From positions 525,289 to 589,288 of the forward strand of contig LUVW01000008.1 in assembly GCA_001661515.1 (NCBI GenBank): DNA of 64,000 bases, in the 5' to 3' direction. The number at the start of each line of letters is the position of its first letter. Position 1 is the stretch's first letter. The DNA comes from Capniomyces stellatus (lineage: Eukaryota > Kickxellomycota > Harpellomycetes > Harpellales > Legeriomycetaceae). Position numbers and translations under genes: made by a program. The notes beneath the pieces are model-generated. The model saw only the letters and a list, made by a program, of their open reading frames with translations. It was not told the origin of the DNA and made no database searches. Positions 33,229 through 44,078 of the stretch are shown here, piece after piece.

Positions 33229-35008
33229 ATGAACGCGGTATATAGTTGTAGCAAGGTGCTATATTTAAGAGTAGCAGCAAGGCCGGTGCCAAACTCGATA
33301 ATAAAAAAAACGTACTTGGCTAATAAACTCAATTCGAATCCATACATTGAGAACAAAGAAGATCCGTCAATACTGGAATCAAATGGCTCTTTGGATAAAG
33401 GCAAGGTTAGCTGGAAACTCAGGGCAAAGGTAAAACGCAAATATTTTAACTCGAAAATTGCTTTATGTGCGAGTATACTCGGCTTTTCTGTTCATTGCCT
33501 CTTTAAAACTCCAATCAACCTAGTTTAGTAGAGCAAGTTGAAAAAAAAACAAAACTAATAAAAAAAAGACTAGTTTACTATTGGTTTTTGGGCAGATTTC
33601 CTAAACTATATTTTACAATTGGAAATAGGGGGGTAATTTTGCGGATTTTAGAAGGATAACTGTGCATGGAGGATCAGGCGGAAGTGGCTGTGTAAGTTTC
33701 CAACGCGAACGACACTTGCCAAGAGGGCCGCCGAATGGGGGAAATGGTGGTGCTGGTGGAAGTGTAACATTTATAGCAGACAAAAACGAAACGAGTTTAT
33801 ATTCACTGAGAACAAAGGTTGAGGCAGAATCTGGGATGAGGGGGAAGGGAAAGGACATGCATGGGCAAAATGGAAAAGATCTGATTATTAAAATACCAGT
33901 AGGCACGGTGATTAGAGAGGTGGAGGTCCCTGAGTACGGGTTTTTAGATAGCTTAAACATAGGCTCAGCCAGAGAGCGGTACATGGATAAAGTCAAGGCC
34001 AAAAAGAAGTTTAAGGCCCAAGAAAGAGAACGAAAAGCAAACGAAAAGCAGCTGCGAAATGGAAGCCAAGACAAGCCAGAAGCGGATGACCTGGAGGATG
34101 GTGAAATGGATAGAGACAGCACAAGCGAGGAGCTACGGTCGCTCAATGCGCTGGAAAGTCTGTATAATCAGGTAGAAATGAGCGAAAAGCAGGAGTTTGA
34201 GCAGTCGGATATGTTTAATTTTTACCCAAAGAAGGTGATTAGAGACGAGATGCAGCTGATGGATGAGCTTCCAGAGGAGTATAATGCGTATCTCTACGAA
34301 TTAAAAACACAAAGCCCGCTGGTATACGACTTCAATAGCGATGGCCAGAAACTACAGATAGCTAAAGGTGGATTGGGGGGCTACGGGAACCCGCACTTTG
34401 CTTCTTCAGTAAACAGATCGCCATTCATAGCGTTAAATGGTCTGCCAGGACAGATGCGGTTTCTGGAACTTGAGCTGAAAACAATAGCAGATGTTGGACT
34501 GGTAGGAATGCCGAATGCCGGAAAGTCTACCTTTATTGGTGCAGTTTCAAACGCACATCCTCAGATAGCACCATACCCATTCACTACATTGAACCCTTTT
34601 ATTGGAACAGTAGAGCTTTCTAGCTCAAAGCAAATCACAATAGCAGATATTCCGGGAATAATTGAAGGAGCTCATCTAAACAAAGGGCTGGGCCACTCGT
34701 TCCTGCGCCACATAGAACGCAGCAGAATCCTTGGATACTTGGTTGATCTGTCAAAGGATGCGCCCTGGAAGGATCTAGAGATACTAAGGAATGAGCTTGA
34801 GATGTATAAGCCTGGCTTAACCAAACGGCCGTCTATTGTAATTGCAAACAAGGCTGATTTGGCAACCGCCTCCAAGCGGAATTACGAAGCCTGGATTAAG
34901 TTTGCTGACATACCTATTATTCCTGTCTCGGCTAAAAATTCACAAAACGTCAAAAAGGTTATCCAGTCACTAGCCCAAATTCTGGAAAGCCAAAACGAGT
35001 CTAATTAA
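33229..35008 (+). CDS. MTG2: Mitochondrial Obg-family GTPase, large-ribosomal-subunit assembly
   Basis: Mtg2 (GTPBP5, bacterial ObgE) is a GTPase that acts late in assembly of the large mitochondrial ribosomal subunit. Exons 33229-33429 and 33629-35008 join in phase, 526 residues. The first exon is basic and lacks acidic residues early on, as expected for a mitochondrial targeting peptide. The second begins FRRITVHGGSGGSGC, the start of the glycine-rich Obg fold (also NGGNGGAGGSVTF and KGGLGGYGNPHFASS). The G domain carries G1 GMPNAGKST, G3 DIPGIIEGAHLNKGLGHSFLRH and G4 NKAD, with SAK as G5. A charged insert of about 130 residues (KAKKKFKAQERERK onward) interrupts the Obg fold, as in other fungal Mtg2. 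The next gene downstream is another mitochondrial ribosome GTPase. Confidence 0.93.
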
Positions 35009-35587
35009 CAACAAAATAATATGTCTAATCAATATCAACTTATGTTTTAGAAGGGTCTATTTGCCCACTTTGGTGTTTTATTACCAAAAATAAAGCCAGA
35101 AACACTTTGCTTCACTAAACTGGCTGAAAAGTCCTATTAAGTTTGATCCATTGTCTGCGTATACTGAATGTGTGTGGTTTTATGCCCATTTATAAGTGTG
35201 GGTTGTTGTTTGGTATTAGTTTTTGTTGAAAAGAGCAAAAGTTAACATTTTTTATTGCAATTTAGTTCGAGCTAATCAATTTCTTGCTTTTGTTTGACCA
35301 GATCCATTACTAAATAAACGTTTGAGCGTAAACCAAATCAAAAAAAAAAATCAGATTTACCATTTATTTTTTTATTGGTAAAATTGAACTTTAATCAGCA
35401 ATATTTTTCTGGTTTTTCCGGTGTTCAATCTCTCCAGTTTTCAACTAGATAATGTGTTATTGTTGTTTGGGTAAATAAACCGAACGAGTAAAGAGTTATA
35501 ATCAGCATTCAAAGTTGGATCGGAATCAAGTACAAATAGATAGACTTGGCTATATTTGGAGATTGTAAAAATAGCGCAGTGCAAAAA
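35009..35587. other. Spacer between MTG2 and MEF2
   Basis: About 580 AT-rich bases between two plus-strand genes. No exon or RNA gene is seen. It would hold the MTG2 3' end and MEF2 promoter. Confidence 0.5.
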
Positions 35588-38500
35588 ATGCTGAGGTACA
35601 TGAATGCTTCTTTAAAAGCATTACCCAAATTAAGGTGCTCGGGCTTTGGGAATCTCAAACTAAATATAGTTAACGACACGATGCAGAAAAATCGGGCAAC
35701 AGTTGATGCAGGTCTCTTTAACTATGTCAGCTCGAGAAAATATAGCACATTGTTGGGTAAATTTTGAAAGTAAAATATAATAAAGAATACTTGTACTCTC
35801 TTGCTTCAATCACTAACATATTTGCGTAATAGGTTGTTGGTCTGTATTTTGTCATTGGAGTTGTATATCCTTGTTATAAAAAAGACGGTTAACTAAGATA
35901 GATTTGTACTTGTGTGATGTATAAATGTAGACAGCTCGATAGAAAGAGTTAGGAACATTGGGATTATTGCACACGTTGATGCAGGTATTCTATATTTGCC
36001 GATCCACACTTCCCATATGCAGTTAATTTTATTTACACGCTTATTACTACTAAGCTTGACAAGACGGTTTTAATAAAAAGAGTGCTAAACCGGCAGCGTT
36101 GTTGAATGATAGGAAAAACCACCACCACTGAGAGAATGCTATACTACTCTGGGTTTATAAAAAGCATTGGAGGTAAGTTAAACTAAAGTCGGATAAATAT
36201 AATATATGTATAGCTTATAAATTTTATTACAAGAGCTAACAATGATGTGAAAACGCCTATAAAAGTGTAGAGGTAGACAAAGGCGACACAACCATGGACT
36301 ATTTGCCCGAGGAGCGAGAAAGAGGGATAACAATCACATCTGCAGCGATTACTTTTGGGTGGAGGGACAACCAGATCCATCTTATTGACACACCGGGACA
36401 TGTCGACTTTACTATAGAGGTGGAACGAGCGCTAAGGGTGCTTGACGGATGTGTAACGATTTTAGATGCGGTTTCTGGTGTACAGGCACAGACTATGAAT
36501 GTATGGAAACAGTCCTCGAGGTATAGTTTGCCGAGAATTGTGTTTATCAACAAGCTAGACAGAATTGGGTCAAGTTGGAAAAGGAATCTGGTTGAAATAG
36601 AAAAAAAGCTGTTGACAAAGGCACTAGTGCTGCAACTTCCTGTTAGTAGAGAGGAAATTGCTTTCATAGATGCGGAAAATCGAGGCAAAATTGATTTTAT
36701 GAACGACATCAACAAAACCAATGACTGTTTACCGATAGCACTAATTGACGCTGTAAGCATGGAGCTGATCGAGTTTACAAACTCCAAAGACTCAAATAAG
36801 CAGGTGAAGCGGTCAAAGATTGCTTCGCCAACAGCCGATACGCCAACAGCAGAAAACACAGAAGGTTCTAATCCAGCAACCATTAAGGACGAGTTCTTGT
36901 GGGAAAGGGCGCTCTTGGCACGTACGGTGTTGGTTGAGACTTTGGCAGAGATGGACCAGGATCTGTTTGATATTTTTTTCAGCGAGGATGTGGACGGAAA
37001 ACACGAGAAAATACTGCAAAAGGACATCGAAGCATCGGTTAGAAGGCTTTCGATTTCGGGGCAGGCAAGCCCTGTGTTGATGGGGGCTAGTTTTAGGAAT
37101 TTTGGAGTTCAGCCACTGCTTGATGCAATCATAAATTATCTACCATCGCCAATAGACCGCCCCAATGTTGCTGGAACAGTATCCGCTAGTACGTCCAAGC
37201 ATGGAGAGGGCAAGAACGCAGTTTCTAACAAGGAATGGCATGTACCAACTGACCCAAATGCGCCCTTGGTTGCGTTTGCGTTTAAAGTGGTTGTTGACCC
37301 GCAGCGCGGATCAATGGTATTTGTGCGAGTGTATTCAGGAACTTTACAGAGCAGATCAACTGTGGTTAATTCTAGTCGAAATGGTGTTAAGGAGCGGGTA
37401 ACAAAGCTACTGCAGATGTATGCCGATTTCCCTGAAGAAATAGACAGCCTGCCTACAGGGCATATAGGGGTTATTTTAGGAACCAAGTACACTAGGACAG
37501 GCGACACCCTGCTGGCAATCAACCATGAAAGTCTAAAGAATGTAAACAACAACGCTTCAAGCACCAAGTCGCGGAACACAAGCCTAAACACCAACTCCAA
37601 CAAAACCAACGCACTAGACACACAAAGTATGGGCGGGTGGGAGGCTTTAGGCGAGTCTGAAGGGGGAGGAGAAGTAAAAAGTGGGGGTGGCGATTTGAGC
37701 AATATAAAGAATACGCATGTTGGGCTCCAGCTTCATGGACTGACTATTCCGCCTCCGGTATTTTTCTGTCTAGTTGAGCCAAACTCGCAAAGCGATGAAA
37801 AGCATTTGCTGACCGCTTTGTCCAACCTGATGCTAGAGGATCCGTCGCTCAAGGTACATAATGATAATGAAGGTGGTCAGCTGCTGCTGAGCGGGATGGG
37901 AGAGCTACATCTAGAAATCATCCAATCTAAGCTAATAAACGTGCTGAAAGTCAATGCCAAGATGGGAAAGATGCGGATTTCGTATAGAGAATCGGTTACA
38001 GCAGAGGCTGTACAAACGTTGGACTTTGAGCGTGAGGTTTTAGGAAAGCTTCTAAAGGTGGGCTTGACTGTTAGTGTTGAGCCAATAGCCCCAGATAGCA
38101 GACATGGTTCTATGGCCGAAGATAAGCCACTGGGGGGATCAAATAAGGATGAGGAACTAGACCCCCTGACAGTAAAGTTGGAAAATGATATTGAGTTGAC
38201 TGTTGTTATGCCTGAAGACGCCGAAGATGTTAAGGACACGAAACATGACTCAGAGAACAGAAAAACAAGCGTTTTGGCTGCTAACAAGCCAAGTGGGAAG
38301 AGCAAGGGTTCAAACTCGGGCAATAGAGATAAGGCTTCGGAAGCACAAGCTCAGCGGCAGACGATTATAGATGCTGTTTCAGCAGCAGTATACCAGGGCC
38401 CGATATTGGGATTTGGACTGTCTAACATAAAAATCAAAGTTTCAAACATAAAAAGATATGGAATTGACCAAACAACGCCGTCAGCACTGAGACTAGCTGT

Positions 38501-38996
38501 TGGCACAGCACTGAGAGCGGCACTGGGGAATGCAAGTCCGGTTTTGTTGGAGCCAATCATGACAGTTTCCATAACGTGTCTTTCGGACTCGGTTGGGGCG
38601 ATAATGTCTGATTTAGAAGGGTCAAGAAGAGCTAGAATATACTCCCTTGACGACGACGTTTCAAGCTTTGACGAGGCGCAGACAGGTGTAAGTTCAGGTT
38701 TGGAGGCAAACTCAAACCTGGAAATGTTGATAAATTCAGAGTTTTTGAGCAAAAGCAACCCGGGCTTAAACAGCCTGACCAGAAACGAACGGCACGAAAG
38801 CGGTGATAGGAGTGTAAACATCACCACCAACAAGGAAATCATCGCACACGTACCGCTTTCTTCGATGATAGGGTTCTCTTCAACTTTGAGGAGACTTACG
38901 GCAGGCTCAGCAACTTTCTCAATGCAAGTAAACGGGTTTTCACCAGTTGATTCGTATACGCAGTCTGCAATAGTCAAAGATATGCGTGGATACTAG
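35588..38996 (+). CDS. MEF2: Mitochondrial ribosome-releasing factor 2 (EF-G2)
   Basis: Mef2/GFM2 is a GTPase that, with the recycling factor RRF, splits mitochondrial ribosomes after termination. Exons 35588-35756, 35931-35984, 36113-36172 and 36271-38996 join in phase to 1002 residues. Exon 1 gives a basic presequence (MLRYMNASLKALPKLRC). G1 is AHVDAGKTTTTER, assembled across the exon 2-3 splice. The switch I signature GDTTMDYLPEERERGITI, with DTPGHVDFTIEVERALRVLDG (G3) and NKLDR (G4), matches GFM2 rather than the translocase GFM1, which has GAxMDSMELEREKGITI-like sequence. The protein is longer than human GFM2 (779) because of three low-complexity inserts: near the end of the G domain, between domains II and III (Asn/Ser/Gly-rich) and in domain IV (DAEDVKDTKHDSEN region). 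Domain III keeps LSGMGELHLEI. Confidence 0.93.
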
Positions 38997-39357
38997 GCCT
39001 AAAGAAATTGCTTTATATAAATAATTCGGGCCCATTTTTTTTTTCAAAAGCCAAGCATAGCTTTTTTTTACTTTTATATATTATTTTTTTGCTTCACTGG
39101 ATAAAAATAACATCACCAATATCTATAAGAGTTTAAAACGTGATAAAATGACCACACCATCAGCTTAGTGGTTTAATTATTGACTTTTGGGTACAGCAGC
39201 ATTGTCAAAGTAAGATTTTTTTTTTATATAAAGTAAAGGAACAAAGGCTTGTCAGCAGCCAGCCAGAAGTTTAATTTATGTGATTTGAAGTTTAATTTGC
39301 AGAATTGCAGGGCCATGTATAGTTACGTGGCATCGATACTAGAGGGTTAAGACTAGG
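38997..39357. other. Convergent 3' spacer between MEF2 and TBCC
   Basis: About 360 bases between two genes that converge. AT-rich with T and A runs, presumably 3' untranslated and cleavage signals. No gene seen. Confidence 0.5.
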
Positions 39358-41101
39358 CTAACTAAAAAACACCAACGAATGAATGGCAGACTCGACATCA
39401 ACATAGCCTGCTTGAATGTCTTTACACATTGTGCTTAGACTGTCTAGCGAGACCCACTTTTTGTCATCAGGACAAAAATCTGACCAATTGGGCGACTGAG
39501 TGCTTTTAAGCCAGCTAAAATCGTCAATGCAAAACTTGGTACTGTTTGCATTGTCGCTGTGGCCTTCAGCTGAGTCAGTCGAAGCAACAGATCTGCTCTT
39601 GCAAAATCGCATATCGGTGCTAAGTTCGATAATAGGGCGGCTTTTGCAGTTCAGGTAAGTGTCAATCGCAGTACAGTTTTCTGTTCGGAACTGCTGTGCA
39701 TCAAGAACAAACATACTCCTGTCACAATGGCGGATTGTCACTGCGCCTTCCAACTTGTCCAAAATAACTATACACCTGTCTAGATTTGAGACATGCAATG
39801 CTCTGAGCAATGGGCTGACTTTCCGGAGATCTACTATACATCTATCTAAATTCCGGACATTTGCCTCAAAAGTTGAGCCGTTGCCCTGGCCTATTTCCGG
39901 TGTACACAGCTCTCGTGACTTATCCTCGACCTCTAGTACGGTTTGTCCTATGAATTAATACAAAATGTACATGTCAATTATGTCCATTCTTGTGTTTATT
40001 GTATGGCTAATAGGGAGGGGGGTTAAGCCTCGATATATTTATATTGTATAAACAATTCTGCTTTTTTTTGGGTCAATAACAGTATAAACAGTGTAGTGAT
40101 TGAGGTTTGTGGTTTAGAGTTTGTTTGCAATTTCTTCATAGCGTCGACAATCGCCAGGTTAAATCGACTTGAATATATTCCAGTTTAATTTAGTGCAAAG
40201 ACTTACTGCTCTGTGTCGAAAATGATGGGTTGAATTTCATCTTTTCTGTAGCAGCTGGTGATGCGGAATCTCCTTGGGAAAACAATCCAAACCCAGCCTG
40301 CTGGGACTTTGAAGCTAGGTTGGTTTCTGGAGCTGAAGAGAAAAATTTAAACTGACTGACAGGCTTTCCACTTCTTTTTAGTTTATCGCCCATTTCTTTT
40401 AAAGTTTCGATTTGCTATATTGATAAACATGTTAACAAACCAAAATATCAGTTTGGGTAGTGATTTTGAGCCCTGAGAATAAAACTACGGTTCTCAACAG
40501 CTTATATCTACTTGGCCTTTATGGTAGTACGCCTGTGTGGCCAAAAAAAAACAACTCGAGTGGCGCAGTTAAGCAAGATAAAAACACGTCAACCACTACC
40601 AACCACAATCCCTCTCAACATACCTTCATACATGCTTTCAGATCGTATAGGGTCAGGTAAACTTTGGCTTCATTTAAACCAAACTCCATTTTTCTTATAC
40701 TCTCCAAAAAGTCGGTTGTTTGGCTTGGAGAAACATTATCTTTTATGTTCTCGTACAGTCCTGTCAAGTCTATTGCCAGAAATTTACCAAAGGAGTTAGT
40801 ACTCTTGGCGTAAAGAATATGTCACATTTTACCACTTTATTTCAGGCATCCAAACAACATGCCGATATTATTAGTAACAGTGGACGATCAACAGCCACTT
40901 TTCAATTGAATTTTGTAAAAGTTTGTCTGTTAATTTGCGTGTATTGCTGAAATTGCTTGTTTTTTGCTATTGTTGCTGACCTTCGGATTGTCGCTTGAAA
41001 TCTTTCCAGTAACACTCTATCATTTCGGTTGTCGATTTGTTTTGATTGCCATTGTACTCTTTGGTTTTGACCAAGCCAGCCTTTCCGTTGGATGTTTGCA
41101 T
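39358..41101 (-). CDS. TBCC: Tubulin-folding cofactor C
   Basis: TBCC is the GTPase-activating component of the tubulin-folding complex; with cofactors D and E it triggers GTP hydrolysis and release of native alpha/beta-tubulin. Exons 41101-40981, 40769-40624, 40414-40207 and 39947-39358 join in phase to 354 residues (human 346). The N-terminal helical bundle is spread over the first three exons (CYWKDFKRQSE, LTLYDLKACMKQIETLKEM, SQFKFFSS). The C-terminal C-CAP/TBCC beta-helix follows in the last exon: VRNLDRCIVDL, VSNLDRCIVILDKLEG, IRHCDRSMFVLDAQQFR and the end MRFCKSR. The catalytic arginine region with QQFR is present. The helical part could not be seen from the long frame alone; it rests on three short exons with correct phases. 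Confidence 0.92.
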
Positions 41102-42014
41102 TTCTTGAAATACGTTTACGAGTTCCGCCTGACTAAGGCAAAAGTTACTTGCTTGTTTGTTTGTCTTTGTTTAAAAGTAAGTGACCTAATGGTGGTATCA
41201 AGTATTAAATCAGAGAATGGTCTGTTTGTGCGTTTTCAAATGCTCTGAGATGTGGGGGGGGGGGTGTTTCCAGCGTTGAAAACTCGATTTACTTTTCAAA
41301 CTTTTCTTCAACTTCAAATTAGAAAACAGAATAGAAGAGATTGATTCAAAATCATTTAAAAGCCATTTCATTGGGAAAAAAAACCTGCAAACTCGACAAG
41401 AAATAAATAAAATAATGCCTACAAATTCCCATGTTATTTAGACGATTTTTTTTCAAAGTCTTGGCGGGTGACTTTGGTTGGCTGGCAGTGCATCTGGGGT
41501 TTTTTTTAAATAACATGTGTGCATTGTGAGCATTGTGAGCGTATTGGTCCCATTATTTTGAATAAGCTGATCAAAAAAAAAACTTGGGCAGCCTTCTGAA
41601 TAAAAAAATAGCCTACATCAACCCGTATGATTCCGACTGACCAAAACCAAACAATACGCTTCAAACAACTATACAAGAGGGCGTTACCAGAAAGAAAAGT
41701 AAGAGAATTGTTGAATAATAGAATCCAAAAACAAGCTTTTGCTTAGGAGCAATGAAGAAATGTGCTCATGCTTTATTATAGGTTTTGTGGTGGTAAAAGA
41801 AAAAAAAGTAGAAAAGGGGAGGGTAGATAAGAAGGAAAAACAAATGGATTTGGTGTGATCAGAAAAAAGTGGTAAAAAGCAGTTAAGGTTTTAGCTAACA
41901 AGTACAGGATAATAAAAAACAAAGCACAGACTATGCGAGTTGGCAAAAGGGAATAGGTAAAGAAGAAAAAAAGAAAGGAAAAGCAATGAACAAGAGCAGG
42001 ATTAAACAGAGGTG
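41102..42014. other. Spacer upstream of TBCC
   Basis: About 910 bases, AT-rich, with a G run of ten at about 41254-41263, unusual in this DNA, and A runs. It would hold the TBCC promoter and the 3' end of the MET30-like gene. No gene seen. Confidence 0.5.
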
Positions 42015-44078
42015 TTAATTATTGAGAGGTCTAAAGTCAAAAATAACAGTTTTCCCGTCTTTAGTTCCGCAAAGAAATCTTGTATCGGACAGTGATACAG
42101 TATTGACGGGAGAATCGGATACCTCGACGGTATGGCTTAGCTTGTGATACTCTAGGTCCCAAATACAGACGCGGCCATCGTTGTGCGCACTGATCAACCT
42201 AAAGGAATCAGCAGCGATGGACCAAACGCCTTCACTTTGGTAGCACAGAATTTGGAGACACTTTGCAGAGTCAATATCCCAGACGCGGATTGTTCCGTCA
42301 AGAGAGGCAGAGTATAGCCTAATTTCGTTGTCTGAGTCGTTTATGATGTTGGAGTCGATTGACGAAGAGTTGAAGCAAATAGACTGGATGCTATGAGAGT
42401 GGCCGTTGTAGATGTGGGTGCACCTTCGGTATTTGATGTCCCATCGACGGATGTTCAAGTCGTCTGAGCAACTAAACAAAACATCGTCGTTGTAAAACGC
42501 CAGCGAATTGATGCTTCCTGTGTGCCCAGTTAGACTATAGCACAGTCCCTTGTTGAAGTCAAAGACGCAAATTTGGCCATCAGTGTTTCCAACAGCACAA
42601 ACATCCTTTAGGGTTATCAGGGCCGTAACGCCGTGGCCTCCCTCAGTGTTGATTGTTCGAATGCACTCACCGGTTCGATAGCACCACACTTTAATTGAGC
42701 CATCAAGTGACCCGGTAACTAGCTTGCAGTCGTCCAAGCACAAACATGTGATTATGTCAGTGTGTCCTTTTAGAGTCTGGATAAGCTCGCCAGTGTTTAC
42801 GTCGTTGATTCTGACTGTGTTGTCCGTGCAGGCCGATGCAATGTACGTTTCGTTGCTCTTGACAAATATCACCTCTGACTCAACGCCTTGTGCCTCAATT
42901 GTTTTGTATCGCATCAGTCTCCAGTTCTTGACCACCGACTGCCGCTTCGCATACACTTGCTTCCACACTCCCTTTTGCTTTTTTTGCGTATCTAAACTGC
43001 ACAGCTCTCTGATGTTCTCGTCTGCCTCCTTGATCTCTCTCTTGCTGCAACTAACCAACGCCTCGGTTCTCTGCACAAACTCCTCTACTTTATCCGCCCC
43101 TTTTGTGTCTTCTTTTTGTGCTGTCTCGTTAATTTCTTCAGGCGAACAAGTGCTTTGCACAATATTGGTTGACTGGACTAGGCTCGCTGCCTCTTCAGCG
43201 TTTAGTTGTGAAAATCCTCTATTCTCTGCCAGTTTGGGGTTGGCCTCTACAATCGCCTGTCTCGCTTTAATCGCATACAACCTCCGGTCTCTTGTGTGAA
43301 GCCTTGGCAAACCCCATCCACACTTATGACACACTTTGTCTATATGCTGCACACACATCCTATGCCATATCAAATCGTCATTCGACAACCGTGCCCACGT
43401 TTTTGAAACCTGACATGCCTGCCCTAGCGACTTTGCATCCAGAAAAGACAGTATTTTAAACGCAATCTCTGGCGGCGACGCTGCTAAAAAATCTATTCGG
43501 AGGTACTTTGGCACCGTATGGTTAAGATACGACAGCTGCTTTATACAACTCATATTCACTATTCCTTTAAGCATCAGCAACCTTGTTTCCGAAGACGTTT
43601 GGCTAAACAAGTTCCATACGTCGTTTATACATTTTTGATCTGATGTCCCCAACTTTGACAGGTCCTTATTTAGACTATCCTTTGTTGCTTGGTACTCTGC
43701 CAAATACGCCTGTGACGAGTGTCTGTAGCATTTGATTTGTCGACTCCTGCTGTCCGCCTCCTTGTCAATAAAGTCTATCAAATTTATATTCGCCTCTTTT
43801 GGCCCCTTATTTAGCATATCTCCTCCTGTATCTGACTGCTCTTCCTTCAGTTTTTTCTTTTGTGCATCCTCTGTGCTATCCTCAATTGTGTCAACCGATT
43901 TTCTTTTGTTTCCAAAAATATCCTTAATGTCCTTGTTTATGCAAAGATCAAGTGCACTCTCTTCTATTTTCCCCAAAATCAAACCGCCATTATGCTCTTC
44001 TGTTCTATACTGGTAATCTAGTTCAAGTCCATGGCTGGAAAACGAGTCATTTGGACTGCCTCGAAATACTCGATCCAT
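42015..44078 (-). CDS. MET30: MET30/SconB-type F-box and WD40 protein
   Basis: Met30 (SconB, Scon-2) is the substrate-recognition subunit of an SCF ubiquitin ligase that controls sulfur-amino-acid genes by targeting the Met4/CYS3 activator. This intronless gene encodes 687 residues. Residues 1-190 are charged and variable. The F-box lies at about 195-242 (IDFLAASPPEIAFKILSFLD). Just after it, CHKCGWGLPRL at 250-260 is the signature of the Met30/SconB group and is not found in Cdc4. At least six WD40 repeats fill about 395-687, for example LVTGSLDGSIKVWCY, LFSCSDDLNIRRWDI, LYSASLDGTIRVWDI and SAHNDGRVCIWDL. The propeller closes near the C-terminus. Cdc4/Pop1 are the main alternatives and are disfavoured by the CGWGLP motif. 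Confidence 0.85.
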   Translation of the reverse strand: MDRVFRGSPNDSFSSHGLELDYQYRTEEHNGGLILGKIEESALDLCINKDIKDIFGNKRKSVDTIEDSTEDAQKKKLKEEQSDTGGDMLNKGPKEANINLIDFIDKEADSRSRQIKCYRHSSQAYLAEYQATKDSLNKDLSKLGTSDQKCINDVWNLFSQTSSETRLLMLKGIVNMSCIKQLSYLNHTVPKYLRIDFLAASPPEIAFKILSFLDAKSLGQACQVSKTWARLSNDDLIWHRMCVQHIDKVCHKCGWGLPRLHTRDRRLYAIKARQAIVEANPKLAENRGFSQLNAEEAASLVQSTNIVQSTCSPEEINETAQKEDTKGADKVEEFVQRTEALVSCSKREIKEADENIRELCSLDTQKKQKGVWKQVYAKRQSVVKNWRLMRYKTIEAQGVESEVIFVKSNETYIASACTDNTVRINDVNTGELIQTLKGHTDIITCLCLDDCKLVTGSLDGSIKVWCYRTGECIRTINTEGGHGVTALITLKDVCAVGNTDGQICVFDFNKGLCYSLTGHTGSINSLAFYNDDVLFSCSDDLNIRRWDIKYRRCTHIYNGHSHSIQSICFNSSSIDSNIINDSDNEIRLYSASLDGTIRVWDIDSAKCLQILCYQSEGVWSIAADSFRLISAHNDGRVCIWDLEYHKLSHTVEVSDSPVNTVSLSDTRFLCGTKDGKTVIFDFRPLNN

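Noticed and set aside
40800..40960. An extra TBCC exon at about 40941-40901 on the minus strand
   Set aside because: It has a usable acceptor but would leave the next exon out of phase; joining 40981 directly to 40769 keeps the frame.
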